Origin: Actinomycetes bacterium
GTDB lineage: Bacteria > Actinomycetota > Actinomycetes > Nanopelagicales > Nanopelagicaceae
DNA length: 64,000 nt
Direction of reading: 5' to 3'
Assembly: GCA_025363635.1 (NCBI GenBank)
Contig: JANYDL010000040.1
Location: 54,635 to 118,634, forward strand
Both the position numbers and the translations under genes were made by a program. Positions 36,325 through 46,248 of the stretch are shown here, piece by piece; the first letter of the stretch is position 1, and the number at the start of each line of letters is the position of its first letter. Below the pieces are notes generated by a model. The model was not told where the DNA came from, made no database searches, and saw only the letters and a list, made by a program, of their open reading frames with translations.

Positions 36325-38049
36325 ATGTTGAAGATGTCCACTTTGTTTTTGCGAACCCTTCGTGATGACCCTGCAGATGCGGAGGTCGCCAGCCATCGAC
36401 TGCTCGTGCGAGCAGGCTATATCAGACGCATTGCTGCGGGCATTTATTCATGGTTACCACTTGGCTACATCACATTGCGAAATATTGAAAGAGTTGTTCG
36501 CGAAGAGATGGATGCAGCGGGTTTTCAAGAGGTTCATTTTCCAGCGCTCTTGCCTCAGGACGCTTACAAGGAAACAAACCGCCTTGCCGAATATGGCCCA
36601 AATCTTTTTCGCCTACAGGATCGCAAAGGCGGAGCTTATCTGCTTGCTCCCACTCATGAGGAAATGTTCACCTTGATGGTCAAGTCGGAGTATTCCTCCT
36701 ATAAAGATTTACCGCTTTCTCTGTATCAGATACAGACTAAATATCGAGACGAGGCACGACCACGGAGCGGAATCATTCGCGGACGTGAGTTTGTAATGAA
36801 AGATTCTTATTCCTTCGATCTGACCGATGAAGGACTTGATGTGTCATATAACAAGCATCGAATCGCCTATGTGAAAACCTTCGATCGATTGGGAATGCGC
36901 TATAACATCGTCAAAGCAGTATCTGGAGCGATGGGTGGCTCTCGTTCCGAAGAATTTCTTGCCCCTTGCCCAACTGGGGAGGACACATATGTGCTCTGCG
37001 AAAGTTGCGGATATGCGGCAAATGTTGAAGCGATGAAATCGACTGTTAATGCTGTGGACGGTTCCGGTGTTGCACCAATGCAGATTGTTGATACACCAAA
37101 TACGCCGACGATTGATACTTTGGTAGAGGTTCTCAATGTAAATTTTGGTGGAGGCTTTACAGGGGCGGATACCTTAAAGAATGTACTGCTCGTTGCAGAT
37201 GGAAAGAATATTGCAGTTCTTGTTCCAGGTGATCGTGAAGTAGACCTTAAGCGCCTTCAAGCAAATTTGCCTGGCGTTGAAGATTTACGTCTCTTTGAAG
37301 ATGCCGATTTTGCCAAGAATCCATTATTAGTTAAGGGATACGTGGGACCACAGAGGGCGCAGGAATTTGGACTCACTCTCTATGCAGATCCTCGCGTGGC
37401 ACCAGGAACTTCCTGGGTTACCGGCGCCAATCAGCGAAATCAGCACGCACTCAACGTTGTCAACGGACGGGACTTTTTTGTGGATGAATATGTCGATTCC
37501 GCTGAAGTTCGCAGAGGCGACCCTTGTCCAGAATGTGCGACACCTGTTGTGATTGATCGCGCAATTGAAATTGGACATATTTTTCAATTGGGGCGTAAGT
37601 ATGCGCAGGCTCTCGAACTCACAGTGCTCGATGGCGATGGCCAATCCCGAGTAGTCACGATGGGTTCTTACGGAATTGGGGTATCGCGTGCCGTTGCGGC
37701 GATTGCAGAGCAAACTCACGATGAACTCGGACTAAATTGGCCAGAAGAAATTGCACCGGCCCAGGTTCATATCATCGCTACAGGTAAAGAGGATTTACCT
37801 TTTGATACAGCAGTGGCGCTGGGCGTTTCTCTTGAGGCGCTAGGTCGGACCGTAATGTTAGATGACCGACGCGACGCAAGCGCAGGTGTGAAATTCAAGG
37901 ATGCTGAATTGATTGGTAATCCAATCATCGTCGTCGTGGGAAAAGCACTTGTTGAGGGGAAGATTGAAATTCGAGTGCGTAAGACGGGTGAACGCTTGGA
38001 GGCTCTCCTTGAGCAAGCACCAGCCGTAATCTCAGGTCTTCTCAAGTAA
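36325..38049 (+). CDS. proS: Prolyl-tRNA synthetase
   Basis: A 574-aa bacterial-type ProRS. Class II motifs are ALLPQDAYKETNR/EYGPNLFRL, TKYRDEARPRSGIIRGREFVMKDSYSFD, and GSYGIGVSRAVAAIAEQ. The editing insertion lies about residues 225-380, and the anticodon domain closes the chain (AQVHIIATGKED, DDRRDASAGVKFKDAELIG). It charges tRNA-Pro. Start ATG at 36325; 36334 (MSTLFLRTLR) is possible. Confidence 0.96.
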   Translation: MLKMSTLFLRTLRDDPADAEVASHRLLVRAGYIRRIAAGIYSWLPLGYITLRNIERVVREEMDAAGFQEVHFPALLPQDAYKETNRLAEYGPNLFRLQDRKGGAYLLAPTHEEMFTLMVKSEYSSYKDLPLSLYQIQTKYRDEARPRSGIIRGREFVMKDSYSFDLTDEGLDVSYNKHRIAYVKTFDRLGMRYNIVKAVSGAMGGSRSEEFLAPCPTGEDTYVLCESCGYAANVEAMKSTVNAVDGSGVAPMQIVDTPNTPTIDTLVEVLNVNFGGGFTGADTLKNVLLVADGKNIAVLVPGDREVDLKRLQANLPGVEDLRLFEDADFAKNPLLVKGYVGPQRAQEFGLTLYADPRVAPGTSWVTGANQRNQHALNVVNGRDFFVDEYVDSAEVRRGDPCPECATPVVIDRAIEIGHIFQLGRKYAQALELTVLDGDGQSRVVTMGSYGIGVSRAVAAIAEQTHDELGLNWPEEIAPAQVHIIATGKEDLPFDTAVALGVSLEALGRTVMLDDRRDASAGVKFKDAELIGNPIIVVVGKALVEGKIEIRVRKTGERLEALLEQAPAVISGLLK

Positions 38050-38056
38050 TTTATTT

Positions 38057-38845
38057 ATGGACTTTCTTGGCAATGTATCTATTGCCTCGATGCTGTTCAT
38101 GGCCTCTGCTGCTTTGTGTGCTGGTTTCATAGACGCCATAGCGGGAGGGGGAGGACTTATCCAACTTCCTGCCCTACTGATTGGGCTACCTCAATCAGCA
38201 ACTGTGCAAGTTCTAGGTACGAATAAACTTTCGTCGATTTTCGGAACAAGCGCAGCAGCATTTATGTACCGCAAACGCGCACGAGTAGATCTTTTTCTTA
38301 CATTGTCCATGGCCGCCGCCGCGCTTGTGGGCTCTATGTCGGGAGCAGCGCTAGCCTCCCAGATTCCTACAAAGGCGATGAGGCCAATGGTTTTCCTTCT
38401 GCTCATCGCTGTCGGCATTTATACCTGGCGAAAGCCCGTTCTTGGTCATGTTGAACAGATGCGTCATGCCCTTCCGCGACGTCGTTTGATTGCAATTCTC
38501 GTTGGCGCAGGTATGGGTTTTTATGATGGCATCTTCGGACCTGGCACCGGAACATTTCTTATTTTGGTCTTAGTCGTTGTTCTCGGTTATGAATTTCTTA
38601 GCGCCTCCGCGATTGCAAAAGTAGTCAATGTGGCTACTAACGCGGGAGCTATCTTCATTTTTGGCATTCATGGAGTAATTTTGTGGAAGATCGGGCTCTT
38701 ACTTGGCATCGCAAATATAACGGGCGGCGCATTAGGCGCACGTGTCGCCATGCGCGGTGGATCCGTGTTCATCCGAAAAGTATTTCTTGTGGTTACAGCG
38801 CTTCTCATCGTTAAAGTTGGAATAGACACGATCACTTACTGGTAA
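38057..38845 (+). CDS. TSUP-family membrane transporter (TauE/SafE)
   Basis: A 262-aa integral membrane protein with about seven to eight hydrophobic segments. The duplicated TauE/SafE motif is visible: AGFIDAIAGGGGLIQLPALL near the start and GMGFYDGIFGPGTGTFLILVLVV in the second half, then KVVNVATNAGAIFIFG. Members export sulfite, sulfoacetate or other organic anions. It lies 7 nt after proS. The substrate cannot be predicted. Confidence 0.85.
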   Translation: MDFLGNVSIASMLFMASAALCAGFIDAIAGGGGLIQLPALLIGLPQSATVQVLGTNKLSSIFGTSAAAFMYRKRARVDLFLTLSMAAAALVGSMSGAALASQIPTKAMRPMVFLLLIAVGIYTWRKPVLGHVEQMRHALPRRRLIAILVGAGMGFYDGIFGPGTGTFLILVLVVVLGYEFLSASAIAKVVNVATNAGAIFIFGIHGVILWKIGLLLGIANITGGALGARVAMRGGSVFIRKVFLVVTALLIVKVGIDTITYW

Positions 38846-38901
38846 TCCATCGCAGAACCACGTTAGGATGCACATTACAACTTCATAGAAAGTGAATCGC
38901 A

Positions 38902-39378
38902 ATGGATCTCGCTGAAAAAATCACGCAAGCCCTGACCGCTGCTGTTACTGATGCAGGGTTTTTTTTAGAAGATGTGACCGTAACTTCTCTTGGAAAGCGC
39001 CGCGTTGTTGCCTGCATTGTCGATGGTGAAGTAAACCTCAATCTTGATGAGGTCACCTTGATATCAAAGAATATATCCGAGATTTTAGATGTATCAGCAT
39101 TTATGGGCGAGACGCCATTTACCCTTGAAGTGACTTCGCCGGGAGTAGATCGACCACTGACACAACTTCGCCATTGGCGCAAGAATGTGACGCGACTGGT
39201 GAAGGCAACGATGGTTAATGGGGAAGTTGTCTTAGGAAGAATTGATGCGGTACATGACGAATCGGTGTGCGTTCTTGTACCCGTGAAGAAAGAGATGCAT
39301 AAAGTCGAGCTACCTTTTGCAGAGATTAAGCGCGCCATTGTAGAAATAGAATTCAATCGCAAGGATGAGGATTACTAA
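38902..39378 (+). CDS. rimP: Ribosome maturation factor RimP
   Basis: A 158-aa RimP. Features are ALTAAVTDAGFFLEDVTVTSLGKRRVVACIVDG, NLDEVTLISKNISEILD and PFTLEVTSPGVDRPLTQLRHWRKNVTRLV, with a C-terminal SH3-like part. It helps 30S assembly. Stop and nusA start overlap (TAATG), as in the normal rimP-nusA-infB operon. Confidence 0.95.
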   Translation: MDLAEKITQALTAAVTDAGFFLEDVTVTSLGKRRVVACIVDGEVNLNLDEVTLISKNISEILDVSAFMGETPFTLEVTSPGVDRPLTQLRHWRKNVTRLVKATMVNGEVVLGRIDAVHDESVCVLVPVKKEMHKVELPFAEIKRAIVEIEFNRKDEDY

Positions 39379-40367
39379 TGCATGTCGATATGACGGCCCT
39401 TGCATCGTTGACCATTGAGAAAGAAATTCCTTTACACCAATTAATTGTTGCGATTGAAGCAGCTGTTTTAACTGCATACGCGCATATGCCCGAATCGCGC
39501 CCTCATGCACACGCGCACCTTGATCGCGAAAGTGGTGAGATCCAGATTCGAGTTCCGATTTTCGGAGATGACGGCGAGAAAATAGAAGAAGTTGTTGATA
39601 GCCCAGAAGGTTTTAGCAGAATCGCCACTTCGACAGCACGTCAATTGATTAAGCAAAAAATGCGAGAAGCAAATGACGCAGACATTGTTGGAGAGTTCAC
39701 CGCCTCGGTGGGGGATGTTGTTTCGGGAGTTGTTCAGCAGGGCCGGGATCCACGCACGGTATATGTGAACCTCGGACGGGTCGAAGGCAAAGTTCCGCCA
39801 CAGGAGCAAGTCCCGGGTGAGATTTACACTCACGGAGAACGCATTAAGTGTTTCGTTGTGGATGTGAAACAAGGAATGAAGGGTCCAGAGATCACTCTCT
39901 CTCGAAGTCATCCAGCTTTGGTGAAACAACTCTTTGCTCTTGAGGTCCCAGAGATAACGGATCGCATTGTTGAAATCATGGCAATTGCTCGAGAAGCTGG
40001 ACACCGAACAAAAATTGCGGTGAGAACTCATCGAGCGGGAGTAAGTCCGAAGGGATCTTTGATCGGGCCCCTCGGGGCGCGTGCTCGCGCCGTGATGGAT
40101 GAACTTCACGGAGAGAAGATCGACATTGTCGATTGGTCGGAGGACCCTGCGATCTTTGTGGGCCATGCTCTAGCACCGGCCCGCGTGGAAAAGGTCGAGA
40201 TCGTGGATTTAGCCACTCGATCGGCAAAGGTCACTGTTCCTGATTTTCAACTCTCCCTCGCCATTGGCAAGGATGGCCAGAACGCTCGATTAGCCGCGAG
40301 ACTGACGGGCTGGCGCATTGATATTCATTCAGATGCCCCTTCAGCCACCATGCGGGAGCAGAACTAG
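39378..40367 (+). CDS. nusA: Transcription termination/antitermination factor NusA
   Basis: A 329-aa NusA: N-terminal RNA-polymerase-binding domain, S1 domain (VGDVVSGVVQQGRDPRTVYVNLG), then two KH domains (HRTKIAVRTHRAGVSPKGSLIGPLGARARAV and LSLAIGKDGQNARLAARLTGWRIDI). The C-terminal acidic repeats of proteobacterial NusA are missing, as expected for Actinobacteria. Confidence 0.96.
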   Translation: MHVDMTALASLTIEKEIPLHQLIVAIEAAVLTAYAHMPESRPHAHAHLDRESGEIQIRVPIFGDDGEKIEEVVDSPEGFSRIATSTARQLIKQKMREANDADIVGEFTASVGDVVSGVVQQGRDPRTVYVNLGRVEGKVPPQEQVPGEIYTHGERIKCFVVDVKQGMKGPEITLSRSHPALVKQLFALEVPEITDRIVEIMAIAREAGHRTKIAVRTHRAGVSPKGSLIGPLGARARAVMDELHGEKIDIVDWSEDPAIFVGHALAPARVEKVEIVDLATRSAKVTVPDFQLSLAIGKDGQNARLAARLTGWRIDIHSDAPSATMREQN

Positions 40368-40411
40368 AGCCTCTTTTGGGGATTGCTTCGAGGAAAGGTA
40401 AGGTAAGCCCG

Positions 40412-40654
40412 TTGAATCCACGAAGTTGCCTAGGGTGTCGCGTACGCGAAGACTCGATGCATTTACTTCGGGTGGTTTGTATCGAAGGCGAATTACGTCC
40501 AGATACAAAACATACGTTGCCTGGTCGGGGAGCGTGGGTCCATAAAAAGTGTGTAAGCAAGGCGATAGAACGCAAGGCTTTTGGTCAAGCGTTACGGGTG
40601 GATCAGAACTGTGATCCCACTTTATTACTGGCTTATATAACTGATGCGCCGTAG
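40412..40654 (+). CDS. ylxR: YlxR (DUF448) RNA-binding protein
   Basis: An 80-aa YlxR. NPRSCLGCRVREDSMHLLRVV and LPGRGAWVHKKCVSKAIERKAFGQAL carry the family core (CxxCR and GRGAxxH). TTG at 40412 has AAGGTAAGG upstream and puts NPRSC near the start, as in relatives; TTG at 40376 would give a longer form. Position between nusA and infB is conserved. It is thought to act on RNA or RNase P; no enzymatic role is proven. Confidence 0.9.
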   Translation: MNPRSCLGCRVREDSMHLLRVVCIEGELRPDTKHTLPGRGAWVHKKCVSKAIERKAFGQALRVDQNCDPTLLLAYITDAP

Positions 40655-40682
40655 ATGCATCAGCCTCTTCGATAAGCAGAGG
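40641..40682 (+). repeat. Two consecutive hairpins after ylxR
   Basis: CTGATGC (40641-40647) pairs with GCATCAG (40657-40663) across the ylxR stop, then CCTCT (40664-40668) pairs with AGAGG (40678-40682). No T-run follows. They may be an attenuator or processing site upstream of infB; the 139-bp gap to infB has no other clear element. Confidence 0.4.
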
Positions 40683-40793
40683 TTCCAACAACGAATGGAT
40701 ATGAAAGATATGACACTCTAATGAGTTCGAACCGATCATGAGGTTTGGCAACTAGGGCTCGCATCGAAAATTGCGGGCCAAGACAGGAGAACT

Positions 40794-43478
40794 GTGGCAA
40801 AGGTCCGCGTACATGAGTTAGCAAAACAACTCGGTATGGAGAGCAAGGTTGTACTTGCGAAACTCCAAGAAATGGGCGAATTCGTCCGATCTGCATCATC
40901 AACTGTTGAGGCACCCGTCGTGCGCAAAATGCTGGAGTTATTTCCAGATGCAAAGCCAGTTGAGGAAGTAAAGACAGCGAAGAAAACCGCGGCTAAAAAA
41001 ACTGGCGCGAAAAAGGAAGATGAGGCCATCACCCCGCAGGCCGCTGCAGAATTGTTAGAGGAGATCGCACCAGGATTGGTCGAACAAGCAACCGCTCACC
41101 GTGCTGCAGAAATTAAACCGGTGGCTCCCGCTCCCAGCGCGCCCACTGCTTCAGCGATTCCAAAACCTGGTGATCATGCGACATCGTCCATTCCTCGTCC
41201 TCCCGCACCCCGTCCTGGAAATAATCCCTTTGGAACTCCCCGCCCACCGGCTGCGCGTCCACCAGCTGCGCGTCCACCATTTGGTGCCACGCCGCGACCG
41301 CCACAGCGACCAACAGGAACTGGTGGACCACGTCCGCCGATGTCAGGACCTCGACCAGGTTCAGTTCGACCAGGTTTTGCCGCACGTCCTGCTTCACCAC
41401 GTCCAGCAGGTGCGGGTGGATTTCCCTCGCGAACCGATGGCGCTCCGGGAGGAGCACCTGGTAGTCCCTACCGCACGCCGAATGCAGGTGCGCCTACAAC
41501 AGGTGCGCCAGCAAGACCAGGTGGCGCGGGTCGTCCGCAACGGGGAAGCACGGGCGGTGCGTTTGGAAAGAATGCGAGCAAGAGCAGTAAGCGCAAACCA
41601 AAAAGTAGAAAAGCCCTCCGCGATGAATTCGACAATATGCAAGCGCCACAATTGGGTGGTGCCGTTGTTCCTCATGGCGATGGAAAAACCACCATTCGCA
41701 TGCGACGTGGAGCATCACTTGCTGACTTTGCTGAAAAAATCATTGCAGATCCAGCCGCTCTCGTAGCAGCGCTCTTTCACTTGGGAGAGATGGTTACCGC
41801 CACTCAATCAGTTGATGAAGATACTTTTGCTCTTCTCGGTAGCGAACTTGGCTATGTCATTCAGATTGTCAGCCCAGAAGATGAAGATCGCGAACTTCTC
41901 GAGACGTTCGATATCAATCTCGATAATGAATTAGCATCTTTGGACCCAAGCAAACTAGTGACGAGACCTCCAGTTGTCACGGTCATGGGCCACGTTGATC
42001 ACGGTAAAACGCGTATGTTGGATGCAATTCGTCAAACTGAGGTTATTAAGACTGAAGCCGGCGGAATCACACAGCACATTGGCGCTTACCAAATTCATCA
42101 CATGCACGATGGGATTGATCGAGCAATTACTTTTATTGATACACCAGGCCACGAAGCGTTTACCGCTATGCGTGCTCGTGGTGCGAAAGTAACTGATATT
42201 GCAGTGCTAGTTGTTGCGGCAGATGATGGCGTGATGCCACAGACCATCGAAGCGCTCAATCACGCGCAAGCAGCAGATGTCCCTATCGTTGTTGCAGTCA
42301 ACAAGATCGATAAAGAAGGCGCTAATCCCGAAAAAGTTCGCCAGCAGTTGACTGAGTACAACTTAGTCGCAGAAGAGTACGGTGGAGACACAATTTTCGT
42401 AAACGTCTCTGCTAAATCTGGCGACGGAATCAAGGAACTTATTGACTCCATCTTGCTAACGGCAGATGCTGTTATTGATCTGCAAGCGGTTGCCGATGAC
42501 AGCGCACGTGGTGTCGCGATTGAAGCTCACCTCGATCGTGGTCGAGGCCCAGTTGCAACAGTTTTGGTTCAACGTGGAACTCTCAAAGTCGGAGATGCCA
42601 TTGTTGCTGGTGGTTCCTTTGGTCGCGTTCGCGCCATGCTTGATGAGCACGGTGAGATAGTGGAAGAGGCTGGTCCATCTCGACCAGTACAGGTACTCGG
42701 ATTTACCTCGGTTCCAAGTGCTGGCGACACATTCCTCGTTGCAGATGAAGATCGGACAGCGCGTCAGATTGCAGAAAAACGACAGGCAGCCGAGCGCAAT
42801 GCTCAGTTGGCTAAGGCGCGCAAGAAGGTTTCACTCGAAGACTTCATGGAACAATCCAAGATCACCACTCTTAATTTGATTATTAAGGGCGATGTGAGCG
42901 GATCCGTCGAAGCACTCGAAGATGCTCTGATGCTTTTGGATGTTGGCGCTGAAGTTGATCTCCGCGTTATTCACCGTGGCGTAGGTGCAATTACTAAGAG
43001 CGATATCACCCTTGCCTCTGCTTCAACTGCAGTTGTTATTGGCTATAACGTGAAGCCAGAACCTCAGACTGCGATTTTTGCTGATCAAGAGGGCGTGGAC
43101 GTCCGCTTCTACTCTGTCATCTATCAAGCAATCGACGAGATAGAACTCGCCCTCAAGGGTCTGCTCAAACCGGAGTTTGAAGAAATCGTCGTTGGTAATG
43201 CCGAGATTCGCGAGATCTTCAAATCCAGCAAGTTTGGCAATATCGCAGGTTCTATCGTCCTCGATGGAATTATTCGACGTAACGCTAAGGCTCGTTTGCT
43301 TCGCGCGGGCGAAACAGTCACAGATGGTCTCAGCATTGAATCGCTTAAGCGCTTCAAGGACGATGCGACCGAAGTTCGTGAAGGTTTCGAGTGCGGAATT
43401 GGGGTAGGCAACTACAAAGACGTTCAGATCGGCGATGTTGTACAGGTCTACGAGATGCGCGAGAAGAAGCGGGTATAA
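40794..43478 (+). CDS. infB: Translation initiation factor IF-2
   Basis: An 894-aa IF-2. The N-terminal domain ([23 protein letters not shown]) is followed by a Lys-rich stretch, then a Pro/Gly/Ala/Arg-rich linker (about 110-265). The GTPase has GHVDHGKT (about 398-405), DTPGHE and NKID. Domains II-IV close the protein ([48 protein letters not shown]). GTG at 40794 has AGGAGA upstream. The extended linker is usual for Actinobacteria. Confidence 0.97.
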   Translation: MAKVRVHELAKQLGMESKVVLAKLQEMGEFVRSASSTVEAPVVRKMLELFPDAKPVEEVKTAKKTAAKKTGAKKEDEAITPQAAAELLEEIAPGLVEQATAHRAAEIKPVAPAPSAPTASAIPKPGDHATSSIPRPPAPRPGNNPFGTPRPPAARPPAARPPFGATPRPPQRPTGTGGPRPPMSGPRPGSVRPGFAARPASPRPAGAGGFPSRTDGAPGGAPGSPYRTPNAGAPTTGAPARPGGAGRPQRGSTGGAFGKNASKSSKRKPKSRKALRDEFDNMQAPQLGGAVVPHGDGKTTIRMRRGASLADFAEKIIADPAALVAALFHLGEMVTATQSVDEDTFALLGSELGYVIQIVSPEDEDRELLETFDINLDNELASLDPSKLVTRPPVVTVMGHVDHGKTRMLDAIRQTEVIKTEAGGITQHIGAYQIHHMHDGIDRAITFIDTPGHEAFTAMRARGAKVTDIAVLVVAADDGVMPQTIEALNHAQAADVPIVVAVNKIDKEGANPEKVRQQLTEYNLVAEEYGGDTIFVNVSAKSGDGIKELIDSILLTADAVIDLQAVADDSARGVAIEAHLDRGRGPVATVLVQRGTLKVGDAIVAGGSFGRVRAMLDEHGEIVEEAGPSRPVQVLGFTSVPSAGDTFLVADEDRTARQIAEKRQAAERNAQLAKARKKVSLEDFMEQSKITTLNLIIKGDVSGSVEALEDALMLLDVGAEVDLRVIHRGVGAITKSDITLASASTAVVIGYNVKPEPQTAIFADQEGVDVRFYSVIYQAIDEIELALKGLLKPEFEEIVVGNAEIREIFKSSKFGNIAGSIVLDGIIRRNAKARLLRAGETVTDGLSIESLKRFKDDATEVREGFECGIGVGNYKDVQIGDVVQVYEMREKKRV
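41250..41279 (+). repeat. 15-bp perfect tandem repeat in the infB linker
   Basis: GCTGCGCGTCCACCA occurs twice back to back and encodes repeated AARPP in the disordered linker. Perfect identity at DNA level suggests recent duplication by slippage. Confidence 0.8.
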
Positions 43479-43481
43479 CAC

Positions 43482-43925
43482 ATGGGCCAATCACATCGTT
43501 CGCAAAAAGTTGCTGATCGGATCAAAGTTGTTGTGGCGCAACTCCTTGAAGGGAAGATTAAAGATCCTCGCTTGGGGTTCGTCACGATTACTGATGCGCG
43601 CGTAACTGGAGATCTGCAGCACGCTTCCATCTTCTATACCGTTCTTGGCGATGAAGAACAAAGATCAGCTACGGCAGCGGCGCTGGAGAGCGCCAAGGGC
43701 GTTATTCGCGCCTCCGTAGGACGAGAACTTGGAATGCGGATTACGCCTTCGATCGATTTCTTTCTTGATGCGCTTCCTGAAAGCGCAGTTGCCCTTGAGT
43801 CGCTTCTCGAAACAGTGCATGAGCGAGATGCCGAAGTGCTTGCGCTTCGCGCAAACGCTACTTATGCCGGTGATGCCGATCCGTATAAGGCACCGCGTGT
43901 AAAAGAAGAGACGCTTGATAACTGA
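43482..43925 (+). CDS. rbfA: Ribosome-binding factor A
   Basis: A 147-aa Rbf[50 protein letters not shown] is the KH-like core, then [15 protein letters not shown] [15 protein letters not shown]. It assists 16S rRNA 5' end maturation. It starts 3 nt after infB and overlaps truB by 11 nt. Confidence 0.95.
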   Translation: MGQSHRSQKVADRIKVVVAQLLEGKIKDPRLGFVTITDARVTGDLQHASIFYTVLGDEEQRSATAAALESAKGVIRASVGRELGMRITPSIDFFLDALPESAVALESLLETVHERDAEVLALRANATYAGDADPYKAPRVKEETLDN

Positions 43926-44787
43926 CGGATTTCTTGTGGTCGATAAGGCCGCGGGAATCACAAGTCATGATTTAGTTGCGATCGCTCGACGTGCACTTGG
44001 CACCAAGAAAGTCGGCCATGCGGGCACACTTGATCCGATGGCAACTGGTGTCCTCATTTTAGGATTTGGTAACGGAACTCGACTTCTTCAATACATCACT
44101 GACGGAGAAAAAGCTTATGAAGCAACTTTCATTCTTGGTACCAGCACGGTCACAGATGATGCTGAAGGAGAGATTCTCAATGAGTCAGATATCAGTGCTG
44201 TTACCGATGAGGCGATACGAGCAGAGTTAGCAGCGATGGTAGGCAACATTCAGCAACGTCCAAGTTCTGTATCTGCAGTCAAAGTAGGGGGAGAGCGCGC
44301 GTATGCAAGAGTGCGCGCAGGGGAGGAATTTGTACTTCCCACAAGAGAAGTTTTAATTTCATCGATTGAAGTCCGTAATATTCGACGACTTCAATCCAAG
44401 ATTGAGGTCGACATCAGTGTCACGTGCGGTCCAGGCACATTTATACGCGCGATCGCGCGCGATTGCGGAGACAGACTGAGCGTTGGGGGTCATCTCAGTA
44501 AGTTACGTCGCACACTTGTCGCACCATTCAACTTGGACCAGTCAATTTCTGTTGAAAGCTTGAAGTCTGGGGAATTCACTCCTCTCACAATGTCATACGT
44601 ATCCGCATTGACCTTCCCAGGTCGGGAAATTTCACTTGAAGAGGAAGGCGAGCTCTCCTTTGGTCGCGCACTTTCTGAAAATCCGACTGGAGAGATTACA
44701 GCCGCGTTGTCCGGAGATCGTCTGATTGCTCTGTTATCAAATGTACAAGGTCAAGCCCGCCCCATCGCAGTATTCGCTCAAAGGTAG
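43915..44787 (+). CDS. truB: tRNA pseudouridine-55 synthase TruB
   Basis: A 290-aa Tru[38 protein letters not shown] (catalytic Asp) and [23 protein letters not shown], then [19 protein letters not shown], are family blocks. The C-terminal extension resembles an actinobacterial TruB C domain. TTG at 43915 overlaps rbfA. Confidence 0.95.
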   Translation: MITDGFLVVDKAAGITSHDLVAIARRALGTKKVGHAGTLDPMATGVLILGFGNGTRLLQYITDGEKAYEATFILGTSTVTDDAEGEILNESDISAVTDEAIRAELAAMVGNIQQRPSSVSAVKVGGERAYARVRAGEEFVLPTREVLISSIEVRNIRRLQSKIEVDISVTCGPGTFIRAIARDCGDRLSVGGHLSKLRRTLVAPFNLDQSISVESLKSGEFTPLTMSYVSALTFPGREISLEEEGELSFGRALSENPTGEITAALSGDRLIALLSNVQGQARPIAVFAQR

Positions 44788-44808
44788 TCGCCGTGCGAGA
44801 ATGTTGCG

Positions 44809-45738
44809 ATGAATAGACTTCAGTGGCGCGGCGGAGAACAATGCATTGGCGCTGTCATAGCAATTGGAATCTTCGATGGAGTTCACTTTGGACATCAAGC
44901 GATTTTGGCTCGTGCCAAGCAAATGAGTGCAGGTCGCGGAGTGGTTGCGCTGACATTTGATCCTCACCCTCGTCAAATATTTCAACCAGAAAAGAATTTG
45001 ACGATGCTTGTCACTTTGGAGAGGCGAGTAGAACTTCTTCGTGAGTATGGGGCCGATGCGGTAGTTGTCATTGATTTTGATAAAGAGTTTGCATCTATGC
45101 CACCGGAGGACTTTGTTACTGAAATTCTCATAAAGCGATTGCAAATTTCCGGAGTAGTTGTTGGTGAAAATTTTACATACGGTCATCGAGCGGCGGGCCG
45201 TGTAGGCGATCTCATCACTGCGGGCAAGACTCATGGATTTTTGGCTGAAGAGGTTTCACTTCAAAGTGTTGATGAAGACGCTGTCTCTTCAACGCGTATC
45301 CGCAAAGCGGTCATTGAGGGTGATATTGAAAGTGCGAATAAATTACTCACCCGTCCTCATCGTCTCGAAGGCGTTGTAGTGCACGGGGAGAAGCGCGGGC
45401 GTGAGATTGGCTATCCGACAGCAAACCTCGGCTACTCGGCATCATTTAATACCGTTCCTGCAGATGGAATTTATGCGGGTTGGCTGACCGTCGATGGTGA
45501 GAGATGGCCTTCAGCGATCTCGATTGGTACCAACCCAACTTTTGCAGGCGAGAGGTCACGACAGGTGGAGGCATACGCTCTCGATCAATCCGGACTCGAT
45601 CTCTACGATAAGGCCGCCACCATCGATTTTGGCTGGCGCTTAAGAGAGACAGTGAAGTTTGATGGGCTTGAACCTTTGTTGGAGCAGATGAAGAAGGACT
45701 GTGATCAAGCTCGTGTTTTGACTCAGGACAGCGCTTAA
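44809..45738 (+). CDS. ribF: Bifunctional riboflavin kinase/FAD synthetase
   Basis: A 309-aa RibF. The FAD synthetase domain has IGIFDGVHFGHQAIL (HFGH-type nucleotidyl motif), TFDPHPRQIF and SSTRIRKAV. The kinase domain has GEKRGREIGYPTANL (PTAN) and SIGTNPTFAGERSRQVEAYAL. It makes FMN and FAD, needed by the flavoproteins in this window. It follows truB by about 20 nt. Confidence 0.96.
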   Translation: MNRLQWRGGEQCIGAVIAIGIFDGVHFGHQAILARAKQMSAGRGVVALTFDPHPRQIFQPEKNLTMLVTLERRVELLREYGADAVVVIDFDKEFASMPPEDFVTEILIKRLQISGVVVGENFTYGHRAAGRVGDLITAGKTHGFLAEEVSLQSVDEDAVSSTRIRKAVIEGDIESANKLLTRPHRLEGVVVHGEKRGREIGYPTANLGYSASFNTVPADGIYAGWLTVDGERWPSAISIGTNPTFAGERSRQVEAYALDQSGLDLYDKAATIDFGWRLRETVKFDGLEPLLEQMKKDCDQARVLTQDSA

Positions 45739-45801
45739 TTCGTTCGATTTCCCTCGTCGATAGGCTCGCTGGTATCCTTGCCGCGTCCACCGAGAAAGCG
45801 A

Positions 45802-45825
45802 GTTTTCGTGAGGCAAACCGAAAAC
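45802..45825 (+). promoter_or_regulatory. rpsO leader hairpin
   Basis: GTTTTCG (45802-45808) pairs with CGAAAAC (45819-45825) around a 10-nt loop; GAG/CTC pairing may extend the stem with a bulge. It lies 30 nt before rpsO in the 117-bp gap. S15 represses its own mRNA through varied leader folds in several bacteria, so this is a candidate autoregulatory site; no sequence match to a known S15 class was tested. Confidence 0.4.
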
Positions 45826-45855
45826 CCTCGTGAACAGTAGAAGGAGTACCCAGAA

Positions 45856-46125
45856 ATGGCACTAACAACGGAACAAAAAGCAGAGATCATTGCTAAGTAC
45901 GGCAACTCACCTACTGACACGGGAAGCCCTGAGGCTCAGGTCGCTTTGCTCTCCAAGCGCATTGAAGAAATTACAGAACATTTGAAAACGAACAAGCATG
46001 ACCACCACAATCGTCGTGGCTTGCTTCTCCTCGTAGGTCAACGCCGCCGAATTCTTCAATACCTCGCAAAGACAAACATCGAACGCTATAGAGCGATTAT
46101 CGAAAAACTCGGTATTCGCCGCTAA
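45856..46125 (+). CDS. rpsO: Ribosomal protein S15 (uS15)
   Basis: An 89-aa S15, the usual length. [35 protein letters not shown] and [24 protein letters not shown] carry the 16S rRNA-binding residues (GSPE, HDHHSRRGL-type). AGAAGGAG precedes the ATG. Confidence 0.98.
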   Translation: MALTTEQKAEIIAKYGNSPTDTGSPEAQVALLSKRIEEITEHLKTNKHDHHNRRGLLLLVGQRRRILQYLAKTNIERYRAIIEKLGIRR

Positions 46126-46248
46126 TTACAACGATCAGCCGGGAGCAATGGTCCTCGGTAGTGGTTTACGGAAGTTGATTTAATCAGCCGTGGGCTTCGA
46201 TCGAAGATTCATTAACTCCTTGGGTCTGATCGAGAACAGGAGTGACCC
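46126..46248 (+). ncRNA. Putative Actino-pnp leader RNA
   Basis: The gap between rpsO and pnp holds a paired CCGGG (46139-46143)/CCTCGG (46153-46158) and the TCCTCGGTAGTGG segment, then a second stem with GAAG/CTTC and TTGATT/AATCA parts (about 46171-46199). The Actino-pnp motif is known from 5' leaders of actinobacterial pnp genes, which matches the location. A covariance-model search is needed to settle the identity. Confidence 0.5.

Noticed and set aside
39468..40166. 232-codon minus-strand frame opposite nusA
   Set aside because: The plus strand encodes the S1 and KH domains of NusA; the reverse frame has no protein-like motifs.
41101..41766. 221-codon frame rich in Arg, Gln and Val inside infB
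   Set aside because: It is the shifted reading of the Pro/Ala/Gly linker repeats and has no independent support.
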